A stretch of 64,000 nt of DNA. Origin: DATFQE01 sp963733845 (GTDB lineage Bacteria; Actinomycetota; Thermoleophilia; Gaiellales; Gaiellaceae). Made by a program: the position numbers and the translations under genes. Under the pieces are notes generated by a model. It searched no databases. It worked only from the letters and a program-made list of their open reading frames with translations, and had not been told where the DNA came from. Location of the stretch: NCBI GenBank assembly GCA_963733845.1, contig CAVTEM010000002.1:186001-250000 (forward strand), given 5' to 3'. The stretch's first letter is position 1; the number at the start of each line of letters is the position of its first letter. Of the stretch, positions 47,130-56,764 are shown one piece after another.

Positions 47130-47597
47130 CTACTCGGTTCGACGTTGACATGCTCGCAGCTCGCTGCGGAGCTCCTCCGGCACCGCGGTGAAGACCCGCC
47201 GCGGCGTCGTCGCGCCCGGGTCGAGGACCTCCATCGCGTCCTCGTCGCGCGCCCAGAGGATGACCTTCGCCTCCGGCGCCGCCGCCCGCACGCGCTCGCC
47301 GCAGCTCGCGCGACGCCGCCTGTCGAGGTCGAGCACGACGGCGTCCGGCCGCAGCCGGCCGGCCATCGGCGACGAGCGCCTGCGGGCGCGTCCTCCTCGC
47401 CGATCACCTCGATGCCGTCCTCGGCCAGCACTTCGCGTCATGCCCAGCGCGGACCATCGGCTCGAGGTTGCCGAGCAGCACGCGCGGCGGCCGGTCGTCG
47501 TGGCGGCACACCGACCAAGCTCTCCGCGTCCGCGGCGGCCGCGCGCCAGAGGGCGGGGGCAGCCGTTCGGGCAGCGCGGCTTGCCCGTATCGGTCAG
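47130..47597 (-). CDS. Zinc-ribbon/receiver-like protein inside the eCIS operon, frameshifted
   Basis: About 155 codons. N-terminal Cys motif (KPRCPNGCPRPL), then a receiver-domain-like fold: RVLLGNLEPMVRAG, EVLAEDGIEVIGEEDAP, a phosphoacceptor-like Asp in PDAVVLDLD and KVILWARDEDAMEVLDPGAT. The C-terminal segment lacks the invariant Lys of active receivers, and there is no DNA-binding domain, so it may be a pseudo-receiver adaptor. Start uncertain: CTG 47597 would overlap the DUF4255 stop as CTGA. It ends 10 bases before the sheath ATG. Confidence 0.6.
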   Translation of the reverse strand: MTDTGKPRCPNGCPRPLARGRRGRGELGRCAATTTGRRACCSATSSRWSALGMTRSAGRGRHRGDRRGGRARRRSSPMAGRLRPDAVVLDLDRRRRASCGERVRAAAPEAKVILWARDEDAMEVLDPGATTPRRVFTAVPEELRSELRACQRRTE

Positions 47598-48491
47598 CTC
47601 GCTTCTTCGCGCGCTTGGCCTTCGCGCCGACCACGAGGTCGACGCCCGCGCCGGGCACGTCGAGCTCGGCCTTCGCCTCGCGCGCCGTCGCGCGCGCGCG
47701 CGCCAGCAGCGCGTAGCGTGCCCGGCCGGCACGCGGTCGAAGCGGAAGCGGCCGTCGGCGTCGCGCGCGGCCAGCAGCCCGGCTCGGGCAGCGCGACCCA
47801 GGCGTCGCGCGACCGGCTCGCCGTCCGCGTCGCGCGACGATGCCGCCGAAGCGGTGCATCTCCTCGATCGTCGCGCGCGGCCCGTCCGACGGCCGCGTGC
47901 CGAACGTCTGCGTCCGCACCTCGGGGCCGCGCTCGAGCGCGCGTCCCGGACTCGCAGGCGAGCGTCACGACGTAGTCGAGCGACGCCTTGTACTGGCCGC
48001 CGACCGCGGTCCAGAAGTCGGCCTTGCCGTCGGCCTCGGCCTGCGCGATCTGCGCCTCGAGCGGGAAGCGCTGCGCGCCGTCTCGCCAGCGTGCCGGCGA
48101 GCACGTCGTCCGGCAGCTCGGGATACGCGTAGAGGACGCCGAGCACCTGCGAGAGCAGCCGGTGCTCGTCCTCGACCGCCTGCGTCCAGGCGGTCACCGC
48201 GTAGGAGACACTCCATGCGCAGCGGCGGGCGGAGCTCGCGGCGCCTGGCCGTTGCCGCGCGGTCTCGCCAGTCGATCGGCGCGGCGGTCGGTCGACTCGC
48301 GCAGGTCGTAGAGGAAGAGGTTGACCGTCGGCGCCGAGAGCGCGGCCGACCAGTCCTTCGTCGGGCGCGTCGAACGCGATCTCGACGCCGTCGAAGCCGT
48401 GGCGGCCGAGCTCGCGCTTGAGCAGCGCGCGCAGCGTCTCGTCCAGGTCGGCGAGCATCGTGTTGAGCGGGACGCTCGTGACGATGGCCAT
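47594..48491 (-). CDS. eCIS cap/terminator protein DUF4255 (Afp16-like) with a CarboxypepD_reg-like tail, frameshifted
   Basis: MAIVTSVPLNTMLADLDETL, then RELGRHGFDGVEIAFDAPTK and, after indels, APTVNLFLYDLRE, VSYAVTAWTQAVEDEHRLLS and LGVLYAYPELPDDVL: this is the DUF4255 signature of the tube/sheath terminator. A C-terminal extension reads GIVRDADGEPVA-like and GRFRFDRVPAGHA, a carboxypeptidase-regulatory-like beta sandwich, then a Lys-rich end (KAKRAKK). About 300 residues, at least seven indels. The extension could decorate the distal end of the particle. Confidence 0.85.
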
Positions 48492-48592
48492 GGGGCTTAG
48501 ATCACCACGTCACGGCCGCGCTGTCACGGTGGCCGGCCCCAGCGGGCAGCTGAAGGGGCAACCAGCTGCCCCTTCGGGCAGTGGCGGCCGGC

Positions 48593-50596
48593 TCACGAGG
48601 GCCGAGCCTCGCCGTTCCGCGGCCGGATCAGCTCGTGGAAGCGCTCGAAGTCGGACTCGAGCGTGAGCCGGCCGAGCTTGCCGTACTCGAGCGCGACGCC
48701 GCGGACGAGGTGGCGCATCGCGATCACGCCGCCGTCCTCGGCGGCCAGGAAGGCGGCGGCGAGCGAGACGTTGCGGATGCTCGCCGCCCGAGAGCTTGAA
48801 CTGGCGCGGCGAGGAACGGCACGTCGACGTCGTCGTCGAGCGGCGCCGCCTCCGGGAGGAGCAGCCGCCAGATGCGCTCGCGGTCCTCGGCCTCGGGGAA
48901 CGGGAAGTCGATCACGAAGTCGAGCCGGCGCAGGAACGCCTCGTCGATGTTCTGGCGGAAGTTGGTGGCGAGGATGACCGCGCCGGCGTACGACTCCATC
49001 TTCTGCAGCAGGTAGGCGACCTCGATGTTCGCGTAGCGGTCGTGCGAGTCGCGCACCTCGGAGCGCTTGCCGAAGAGCGCGTCGGCCTCGTCGAAGAAGA
49101 GGATCGCGTTCGAGCCGTCGGCGGCGTCGAAGATCCGGTCGAGGTTCTTCTCGGTCTCCCCGATGTACTTGGAGACGATCGTCGCCAGGTCGATCCGGAA
49201 GAGCTCGAGGCCGAGGTCGCGGGCGAGCACCTGGCCGGCCATCGTCTTGCCGGTGCCGGACTCGCCGGCGAACAGCACCTTCATGCCCTGGTCGCGCGCG
49301 ACCGCGCGGTCGTAGCCCCACTCGGAGAGGACGAGGTCGCGGTGGCGCAGGTAGCTCGAGATCGAGTGCAGCACCTCGCGCTGGCGCTCGGGCAGGACGA
49401 GGTCGTCCCAGCCGAAGGCCGGCTCGAGCCGCGTGGCGAGCTCGCCGATGCGGCGTGCTCGAGGCCTGCCGCGCGCCGAGGTCGAGGTCGGCGCGGAGGC
49501 CGGCGCCGTCGCCGCGCGAGGCAGCCGCCAGGCGCGCGGCCTCGGCGCGCGTCGGCGATCTGGCCGACCGAGAGGCGGAACTTCGCGGCCGACCTCGTCG
49601 ACCGTCGTCGGTGCCGGCGAGCGCGGCCCAGACCTCGCGACGCTCGGCGAGCGCCGGCAGCGGCACCTCCACGACGAGCACGGTGGTGTCTCCCAGCGCA
49701 ACGGCGGTCTCGCGCGCGCCCGCGCAGACGAGCAGCGGCCGCTCGCGGGCCGCGAGCGCGCGCTGGACCCGGACGCGCTCGCCCGGATCGAGCCGCTCGA
49801 GCCCGTCGAAGCAGAGCCGCGCGCCGGCGAGCGCGGCCGCGAGCGTCGGCGTCGAGCAGCAGCCGGCTCGACCGCCCGGGCGACGTCGAGCAGCGACGAG
49901 CGGCCGCTCGAGCGCGACGGCCAGCAGGGCGGGCGCGTCCGGCCCGGCGACGACGACCGGCAGGCGGCTCTCGACGCCGAGCAGGGCGCGGAGCTCGGCC
50001 ACGGTCGCCGCGCCGTCCGGGGTCGTACGGCGGCAGTCGAGCCGGCGCAGGCGGCCGTCGCGCGCGGGCTCGTCGAGCGCGGCGCCGAGCAGGAACGCAG
50101 CCAGGCGGTCGGCGGTCTTGAGCTGGCGCTCGGCCAGCGGGACCGGCGCCGCCGGCGTCGAGCAGCCGCACGGCGCCGCGCGCGCGCAGCGGGGCGTCGC
50201 GCGCGAAGCAGGCGAGCACGTCGGTCTCGCGCGGCGCCGTGGCCGGCCAGCAGCCGTGCCGACGAGGCGCGGGCTGGCGAGCTTCCGGGTCACGTCGTCG
50301 TGCAGGTAGGCGTAGAGGCGGCCGTAGCGCGGGCTCAGCTCCGGCGCGGCGCAGACCGCGAGCACCGCGCGCTCCAGCGTCGTCGAGACCGAGCCTCGCG
50401 CCGGCGTCGGCGAGCCGCGCGTCGAGCCCGCCGGCCTCCGCTCGCGGGCGAGGCGCAGCGCTTGCTCGTCCGAGACGTAGAGGCCGCGGAAGGGGTCGAG
50501 CGGGTTCGGGTCGCTGGCGGCGACGCCCTCGACGGCCTGGCGAACACGGGCCTCCAGCGCTGCGAACAGGCTCGGCGGCGCTGGGGTGAGACTCAG
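48593..50596 (-). CDS. eCIS AAA+ ATPase (Afp15-like), frameshifted
   Basis: About 665 residues. Walker A is GESGTGKT, Walker B ILFFDEAD, with sensor ATNFRQNIDEAFLRRLDFVI and arginine-finger region typical of the ATPases encoded in eCIS loci. The N-terminal helical part (SLFAALEARVRQAVEGVAAS, DPNPLDPFRGLYVSDEQALR) and C-terminal NVSLAAAFLAAEDGGVIAMR complete it. Indels cluster in the N-terminal half. The start is CTG 50596 overlapping the DUF4157 stop as CTGA, or GTG 50605 with an indel. It probably assists assembly or cargo loading. Confidence 0.9.
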   Translation of the reverse strand: MSLTPAPPSLFAALEARVRQAVEGVAASDPNPLDPFRGLYVSDEQALRLARERRPAGSTRGSPTPARGSVSTTLERAVLAVCAAPELSPRYGRLYAYLHDDVTRKLASPRLVGTAAGRPRRRARPTCSPASRATPRCARAAPCGCSTPAAPVPLAERQLKTADRLAAFLLGAALDEPARDGRLRRLDCRRTTPDGAATVAELRALLGVESRLPVVVAGPDAPALLAVALERPLVAARRRPGGRAGCCSTPTLAAALAGARLCFDGLERLDPGERVRVQRALAARERPLLVCAGARETAVALGDTTVLVVEVPLPALAERREVWAALAGTDDGRRGRPRSSASRSARSPTRAEAARLAAASRGDGAGLRADLDLGARQASSTPHRRARHAARAGLRLGRPRPARAPARGAALDLELPAPPRPRPLRVGLRPRGRARPGHEGAVRRRVRHRQDDGRPGARPRPRPRALPDRPGDDRLQVHRGDREEPRPDLRRRRRLERDPLLRRGRRALRQALRGARLARPLREHRGRLPAAEDGVVRRRGHPRHQLPPEHRRGVPAPARLRDRLPVPRGRGPRAHLAAAPPGGGAARRRRRRAVPRRASSSSRAASIRNVSLAAAFLAAEDGGVIAMRHLVRGVALEYGKLGRLTLESDFERFHELIRPRNGEARPS

Positions 50597-51129
50597 CCGA
50601 GGCCACGGGCGGCCTGCTCGGCTTCACGCTCGAGCGGCTCGCCGGGCTGCGAAACGCGCAGCGGGCCCCGTTGTGGGCGCCCCGCGCTGCTGGCACGACG
50701 TGCGCCAGCTCGTGAGCGATCAGCTCCTTGCCCTCGGTCGACTCGGGCTTGTACTGGCCGTCGGCGAAGAAGAGGTCGGTGCCGGTCGTGAACGCGCGCG
50801 CCGAGACCGAGCGGGCGAGCGCGTCCGCCTCGCCGTCCTTGTGCACGCGGACGTCGTGGAAGGAGTCGCCCAGCTTGCGCCTCCAGCTCGCCGCGCAGCC
50901 CGTCCTCGAGCGGCTCGCCGCAGCCGCGCCGCCGGGCGATCGCCGCGTCGACGTCGGGGTGGGCGGTGCCGTCGGGCAGGATCCCGGCCCCGTCGCGGGC
51001 GAGCACGCCGAACGCCTGGTTGCCGATGTTCGACGCCAGCCGCTCGACCGACGGCGGTGTCGGGCTGGCGGCGCTCGGGCCGGCGACCCGGGTCTCGTGC
51101 TCGCGCTCCTGATGCTCGTGACTCTTCAT
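50593..51129 (-). CDS. eCIS-associated DUF4157 (HELAH) protein, frameshifted
   Basis: First gene of the particle operon. Joined product of about 178 residues: SVERLASNIGNQAFGVLARD, LGDSFHDVRVHKDGEADALA, FFADGQYKPESTEGKELIAH and HELAHVV with the zincin-like HExxH. DUF4157 proteins are a hallmark of eCIS loci and often carry or process effectors. At least two indels. ATG 51129 is divergent from the methyltransferase gene with 59 bases between, so the operon promoter should lie in or beyond that gap. Confidence 0.85.
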   Translation of the reverse strand: MKSHEHQEREHETRVAGPSAASPTPPSVERLASNIGNQAFGVLARDGAGILPDGTAHPDVDAAIARRRGCGEPLEDGLRGELEAQAGRLLPRRPRAQGRRGGRARPLGLGARVHDRHRPLLRRRPVQARVDRGQGADRSRAGARRASSAGRPQRGPLRVSQPGEPLEREAEQAARGLG

Positions 51130-51188
51130 CCGCGTGCTCGTCGAGAGCATACGACTCGGCGCCGCGAAGGGAAGTTATCGTCGCCACT

Positions 51189-52643
51189 TTGCCCCGCGTC
51201 GACGACACAGATGGCCTGCGGCTCTTCCGGGAAGCGCTCGTCCGGGCGGACTACACCGCCGACGGTCTCCTGCGGGTGCTACGGCGGACGCGCCCCGGCG
51301 CGAAGCACCGACGGTGCGCTCTGGACCCTGGTCAGGCTGCTCTATCTGGGCGCGGCCGTCAGCCCCGAAGAGGCTGCGGACGCACTCGCTCCGCTCTCGC
51401 TCGAGCGGCTCGAAGCGCTGGGCATCCTCGAGGACGGGCTGCCGGCGAAATCGAGATCGTGCCGATGGGCCGCGTCCTCGTCGCCTCCGATCCCGAACGG
51501 GAGACGCGGCGCGGAGGACCGCGTCCCGGGGCCGGGAAAGGCCTCTCGAGAACTCGCCGCCGTGACGCCCAGGGCGACGGCCGGAAGGGCGCTCGACCTG
51601 GGCTCCGGCTCGGGTGTCCAGGCGCTGTTGCTGGCGCGCCACACGGAGGAGATCGTCGCCACGGACCTCAACCCGCGCGCGCTCGAGTTCACGAGCTTCA
51701 ATGCGGCGCTGAACGGGCTGGAGTCGATCGACGTCCGGCACGGCAGCCTGTTCGAGCCGGTCGCCGGCGAGCAGTTCGACGTGGTCGTCTCGAACCCGCC
51801 GTACGTGATCTCGCCGGACACGGCCTTCCTGTTCCGCGACGGCGGTCTCCCGGGCGACTCGTTCTCCGAGGCCGTCGTGCGCCAGACGCCCGAGGTGCTG
51901 CACGAAGGCGGTGTCGGCCTCGTGAACGTGAAACTGGGTGATTCCGCCCGGAGCTTCGCCGGTCGGGACGCCGACGAGCTGGATCGGCGGGACGGGCTGC
52001 GACGCGATCGTGCTCCACACGTCGACCTGGGCGACGTCTCGACTACGCGACGTCGTGGACCTCGCTCTCTGCGCGTCGATCCGGCTGCGTACGGCGAGGC
52101 GATCGGCCGCTGGGTTGCGCATCTTCGCGCCGAGGGGATCGAGCGGATCGGCGGCGGAGTGGTCATTCTGCGCCGGCGGTCCGAGTCGAGAACTGGGCGC
52201 TGGCCCTCGACACCGGGCAGCCGGAGGTCCGCGCCGACGTGCACGTTCGACGGCTGTTCGCGGCACAGGACTACCTTCGTGACCGCGACGACGAGGCGCT
52301 GCTCGACGCGAGCCTCGCGCCCGCCGAGGACCACGTAGTCGAGCTCGCGGTCAGATCCGGCTCCGTCGTGTCCGCCCAGGTCTCGCTCACCGGCGGGCTC
52401 GGCCTGAGCATGCCGCTCGACCAGGCCGGCGTCGACCTGCTCGAGCAGCTCGCGCCGGGCCGTACGCTGCGGGAGGCGGCCGGTGAGGGCGCTGTGCCGC
52501 TGGTCAGAGCACTCGTCGAGCGCGGTTTCGTGCGTACCTGTCAGTTGGCGAACGTTCCGCGCCAGCGGCGGATGACGAGGTACTGCGCGAAGACGATCGC
52601 CGCGGTGACGCCGAACATCACGAGCGAGGCCGCGGCCGCGTAG
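51189..52643 (+). CDS. HemK/PrmC-like SAM-dependent methyltransferase, frameshifted
   Basis: Rossmann-fold methyltransferase core: RALDLGSGSGVQALLLARH (SAM loop), IVATDLNPRALEFTSFNAAL and DVVVSNPPYVISPDT with the NPPY motif of N- or C-methylating enzymes acting on amides or amines. The N-terminal helical part is DDTDGLRLFREALVRADYTA. A C-terminal winged-helix-like part (GLGLSMPLDQAGVDLLEQLA) ends the protein. Indels near 51300, 51450 and 51940-52200. TTG 51189 is the likely start. The final frame runs to TGA 52643, overlapping the convergent permease by about 100 bases, so the true end may be earlier. Confidence 0.8.
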
Positions 52644-53413
52644 CCGTAGCGCAGGTACTCGAAGGCGTTCGTGTAGACGAACAGCGGCAGGTACGTCGTC
52701 GCGTAGGGCGGCGGCCCGCCGTCGAAGATCACGAGCGCGGGTACGAAGTTCGCCTGGAAGCTGAAGATCGTGTCGCGGAAGAGCAACAGCAGGAGCACGG
52801 GCGCCATCAGCGGCAGCGTCACGCGGCGGAAGACGTAGAACGGCTCCGCCGCCTCGAGCGAGGCGAGCTCGTACAGCTCCCGGGGCAGGCTCTGGCGCGT
52901 GGCGAGGGCGACCAGAAAGCCCTCGCCGATGGTGAACAGGCTCATGAGGATGACCGCCCACTGCGCGTGCAGCGGGTCGGTGAGCCAGCGCCCCTGGTTC
53001 GCGTTGATGGCGCCGAGCATCAGGTTCAGCGGGCCGTAGAGCGGGTTCAGAATCCACAGCCACAGCAGTGCGTAGGCGACGTCGGGCACCACGGTCGGCA
53101 GATAGGCGGCGGTGCGGTACGCCCCGACGCCGCGGAAGCGCGGATGCAACAGCAGGGCGAAGGCGAGCGCGCCGAGCAGCCGCAGCGGAACCGCGAAGAG
53201 GATGAACATCAGCGAGTTCCGCAGCGACGTGCGGAAGATCTCGTCCTCGGCGAGCTCGCGGAAGTTCTCGAGTCCGATCCACTCCGGCGAACGGATCAGG
53301 TCGTACTCGTACAGCGCGAGCCAGAAGGTGATCGCGGCCGGGACGAGCACCAGGGCGGTGAGCCCGAACAGGTAGGGCGCCAGCAGGAGCGCAAGGCCGC
53401 GCCGCTCGCTCAT
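52541..53413 (-). CDS. Sugar-type ABC transporter permease (MalF/UgpA-like)
   Basis: A 290-residue inner-membrane protein with six predicted helices. It starts LALLLAPYLFGLTALVLVPA and carries the cytoplasmic EAA loop ELYELASLEAAEPFYVFRRV that contacts the ATPase. Length and start are typical of MalF-like permeases without the large periplasmic loop. ATG 53413 overlaps the ATPase gene stop by 4 bases, so it is the last gene of a permease-ATPase-permease operon. No solute-binding protein gene is present in the window. Substrate unknown. Confidence 0.92.
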   Translation of the reverse strand: MSERRGLALLLAPYLFGLTALVLVPAAITFWLALYEYDLIRSPEWIGLENFRELAEDEIFRTSLRNSLMFILFAVPLRLLGALAFALLLHPRFRGVGAYRTAAYLPTVVPDVAYALLWLWILNPLYGPLNLMLGAINANQGRWLTDPLHAQWAVILMSLFTIGEGFLVALATRQSLPRELYELASLEAAEPFYVFRRVTLPLMAPVLLLLLFRDTIFSFQANFVPALVIFDGGPPPYATTYLPLFVYTNAFEYLRYGYAAAASLVMFGVTAAIVFAQYLVIRRWRGTFAN

Positions 53414-54411
53414 TCGACGCGCTCGCCGGTCTCGGGGTCGAAGAAGTGCAAGCCGGGGCCGAGCGCGACCGACAGCCGGGTGCCGACCTCGGGCCGCACG
53501 TCGGCCGCGACACGGGCGATGAGCCGCAGACCCTCGACGGAGAGGTGGACGAACGTCTCGTTCCCGGCCGGCTCCACCAGCTCGACCGTCGCCTCCACGT
53601 CGCCCGCTCCGAGCAGCACCTCCTCGGGACGCACGCCTACCTCGGCGCCGTCCCGCTCGACGCGGAACGGCCCGCCGCCCGGCGGCAGGAAGTTCATCGC
53701 CGGACTGCCGACGAACGACGCGACGAAGCGGTTGGCCGGCCGGCGGTAGAGCTCGTCCGGATCGGCGACCTGCTGCAGCTCGCCGGCGCGGAGCACGGCG
53801 ATGCGGTCGCCGAGGGTGAGCGCCTCGACCTGGTCGTGCGTGACGTAGAGCGTCGTCCCCCCCACGCGCTGGTGCAGCGCCTTCAGCTCCGCGCGCGTGG
53901 CCGCACGCAGCTGGGCGTCGAGGTTCGAGAGCGGCTCGTCCAGGAGGAAGACGTCCGGCCGGCGGGCGAGCGCCCGGGCGAGCGCCACGCGCTGTCGCTC
54001 TCCGCCCGAGAGGCGGAACGGCTTGCGCTCGAGGAAACCGTCGCAGCCCACCAGCTTCGCCGCCTCGGCCACGCGCTCCGCGACCTCGCGCCTGGGCATC
54101 CCCCGCGCAGTCAGGCCGAAGCCGATGTTCGCGGCGACGTCGAGGTGCGGGAAGAGCGCGTAGTTCTGGAAGACCATCGAGACGTTGCGCTCGGCCGGGG
54201 GCACGCGCGTGACGTCGCGGCCGCCGATCGAGATCGAGCCGGCGGTGGCCTCCTCCAGCCCGGCGACGACGCGCAGGATGGTGCTCTTCCCCGAGCCGGA
54301 CGGGCCGAGCAGGACGAGCAGCTCGCCGTCGCCGGCCTCGAGGTCGAGCCCACGCAGCGCTGTGATCTCGCCGTAGTCCTTGCGGACCCCGGCGAGAGCG
54401 ACACCGGCCAT
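53410..54411 (-). CDS. Sugar-type ABC transporter ATPase (MalK/UgpC-like)
   Basis: A 333-residue ATPase. Walker A GPSGSGKST, Q-loop MVFQNYALFPHL, signature LSGGERQRVALARAL, Walker B VFLLDEP and the switch His in YVTHDQVEAL are all present. The C-terminal TOBE/OB region (about 235-333) contains VGVRPEEVLLGAGD and ends GLHFFDPETGERVE, as in MalK. It lies between the two permease genes, overlapping the downstream one by 4 bases. Reading frame intact. Confidence 0.95.
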   Translation of the reverse strand: MAGVALAGVRKDYGEITALRGLDLEAGDGELLVLLGPSGSGKSTILRVVAGLEEATAGSISIGGRDVTRVPPAERNVSMVFQNYALFPHLDVAANIGFGLTARGMPRREVAERVAEAAKLVGCDGFLERKPFRLSGGERQRVALARALARRPDVFLLDEPLSNLDAQLRAATRAELKALHQRVGGTTLYVTHDQVEALTLGDRIAVLRAGELQQVADPDELYRRPANRFVASFVGSPAMNFLPPGGGPFRVERDGAEVGVRPEEVLLGAGDVEATVELVEPAGNETFVHLSVEGLRLIARVAADVRPEVGTRLSVALGPGLHFFDPETGERVE

Positions 54412-54415
54412 CGCG

Positions 54416-55273
54416 CTACCGACCGAGCCAGCCCGCGGCTCGGTACTCCTGGAAGAAGTGGCGCTGGACGTAGAGGAACGCGACGACCACCGGCGCTGTC
54501 GCCGTCACCGCGCCCGCGAGGAAGAGCGGGAAGTTGGTGCGGTCGACCTCGGCGAGGACGCGGAGACCGAGCGGAAGCGTGAACAGGTCCGCGTCGAAGA
54601 GGTAGATCAGCGGATCGAGGAAGTTGCTCCACGTGAAGACGAACGCCAGCACCGCGACGGCGATCGTCACCGGCCTGACGAGCGGCATCGCGACGCTCCT
54701 CCAGGTCTGGAACGGGGTCAGGCCCGCGAGCCGCGAGGCCTCGTACAGCTCCGCCGGCAGCGCCCGGAAGGCCAGGTAGAAGAGCAGCACGTAGAAGGGC
54801 GAGGTGCCGATCAGCACCGGCGCGATGAGCGGCACGTACGTGTCGATGAGGCCGAGGTACTTGAACAGGACGAAGCGCGGCACGAGCAGCGCGGTGGCCG
54901 GGACCATCAGCGCGATCAGCGACAGCGCCACGAGCGCGTTCGCCCACCGGCGCGGGATGCGCACCATCGCGAAACCCGTCCAGGACGCGAACAGGACCGT
55001 CAGCGGCACGGCGACCGCGCAGACGAGCAGCGAGTTGAGCGCGTAGCGCGGCAGGTCGACCAGCTCGAAGGCGCGCTCGTAGTTGCCCCACGCGAGCGGC
55101 GAGGGGACGAGCTCGGGCGTCAGCGGCGGCGGCAGCCCGGCCTGGCGGAGCGAGCCGCTGACCATGAAGACGAGCGGGGCGAGGAAGAGCACGGCGAGCG
55201 CCGCAGCAGGCAGGTGACGCCAGAGCGTGCTCCTCCGCACCGGCGGAGCGTATCGCGGGTGCTGTGGATCCAT
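54416..55273 (-). CDS. Sugar-type ABC transporter permease (MalG-like)
   Basis: About 285 residues with six helices; EAA loop ELYEASRLAGLTPFQTWRSV is clear, as is YALNSLLVCAVAVPLTVLFA. ATG 55273 would place the start codon on the first GGATCC box; GTG 55240 (VRRSTLWRHLPAAALAVLFL) is an alternative that removes a polar N-terminal tail. First gene of the operon and divergent from the glyoxylate-shunt genes, so the two share a regulatory region. Confidence 0.9.
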   Translation of the reverse strand: MDPQHPRYAPPVRRSTLWRHLPAAALAVLFLAPLVFMVSGSLRQAGLPPPLTPELVPSPLAWGNYERAFELVDLPRYALNSLLVCAVAVPLTVLFASWTGFAMVRIPRRWANALVALSLIALMVPATALLVPRFVLFKYLGLIDTYVPLIAPVLIGTSPFYVLLFYLAFRALPAELYEASRLAGLTPFQTWRSVAMPLVRPVTIAVAVLAFVFTWSNFLDPLIYLFDADLFTLPLGLRVLAEVDRTNFPLFLAGAVTATAPVVVAFLYVQRHFFQEYRAAGWLGR

Positions 55274-55349
55274 CTCTCGCTGTTCTTGGATCCGACATAG
55301 ACAAAAATATGCTCTTGACGGGTTTAATCTTCGTCTTTAGGATCCAAAG
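55260..55349 (+). promoter_or_regulatory. Promoter of the glyoxylate-shunt operon with three GGATCC boxes
   Basis: TTGACG at 55315-55320 and TAGGAT at 55338-55343 are 17 bases apart, a good primary promoter; the transcript would begin near 55350, the A of the first ATG. GGATCC occurs at 55266, 55288 and 55340, each within a TTGGATCCAA-like palindrome; the third overlaps the -10. The spacing from the first to the second is 22 bases, about two helical turns. A repressor binding these boxes would block the promoter and could also control the divergent transporter. Confidence 0.6.
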
Positions 55350-55496
55350 ATGGGTATGGACGTATACGATGTGCTCGAGCGCGACTCGCACACGGACACG
55401 GAGGAGCGGCTGGTGAGGCCCGGCGCTCCCACGACGGCCGAGCTGGCCGAGTGCACGTGCCCGGATTTCTGCGAGCGCGACCACGACACCGACTGA
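55350..55496 (+). CDS. 48-residue acidic Cys-containing protein leading the aceA-aceB operon
   Basis: ATG 55350 to TGA 55496. Acidic N-terminal half (MDVYDVLERDSHTDTEERL) and a Cys cluster ECTCPDFCERDHD near the end (CxCxxxC then His). It starts at the predicted transcription start, so it would be leaderless, and ends 10 bases before aceA. No family recognised. A metal-binding or redox-sensing peptide, or a translated leader affecting aceA, are possible; both are inference. Confidence 0.6.
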   Translation: MGMDVYDVLERDSHTDTEERLVRPGAPTTAELAECTCPDFCERDHDTD

Positions 55497-55506
55497 GGGA
55501 GGCAAC

Positions 55507-56760
<1,254 letters not shown>

Positions 56761-56764
<4 letters not shown>

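Noticed and set aside
26999..51129. Prophage
   Set aside because: No integrase, terminase, portal or capsid genes; DUF4157, DUF4255, AAA+ ATPase and LysM adaptor mark an eCIS locus. Type VI secretion was rejected for lack of the TssJLM membrane complex.
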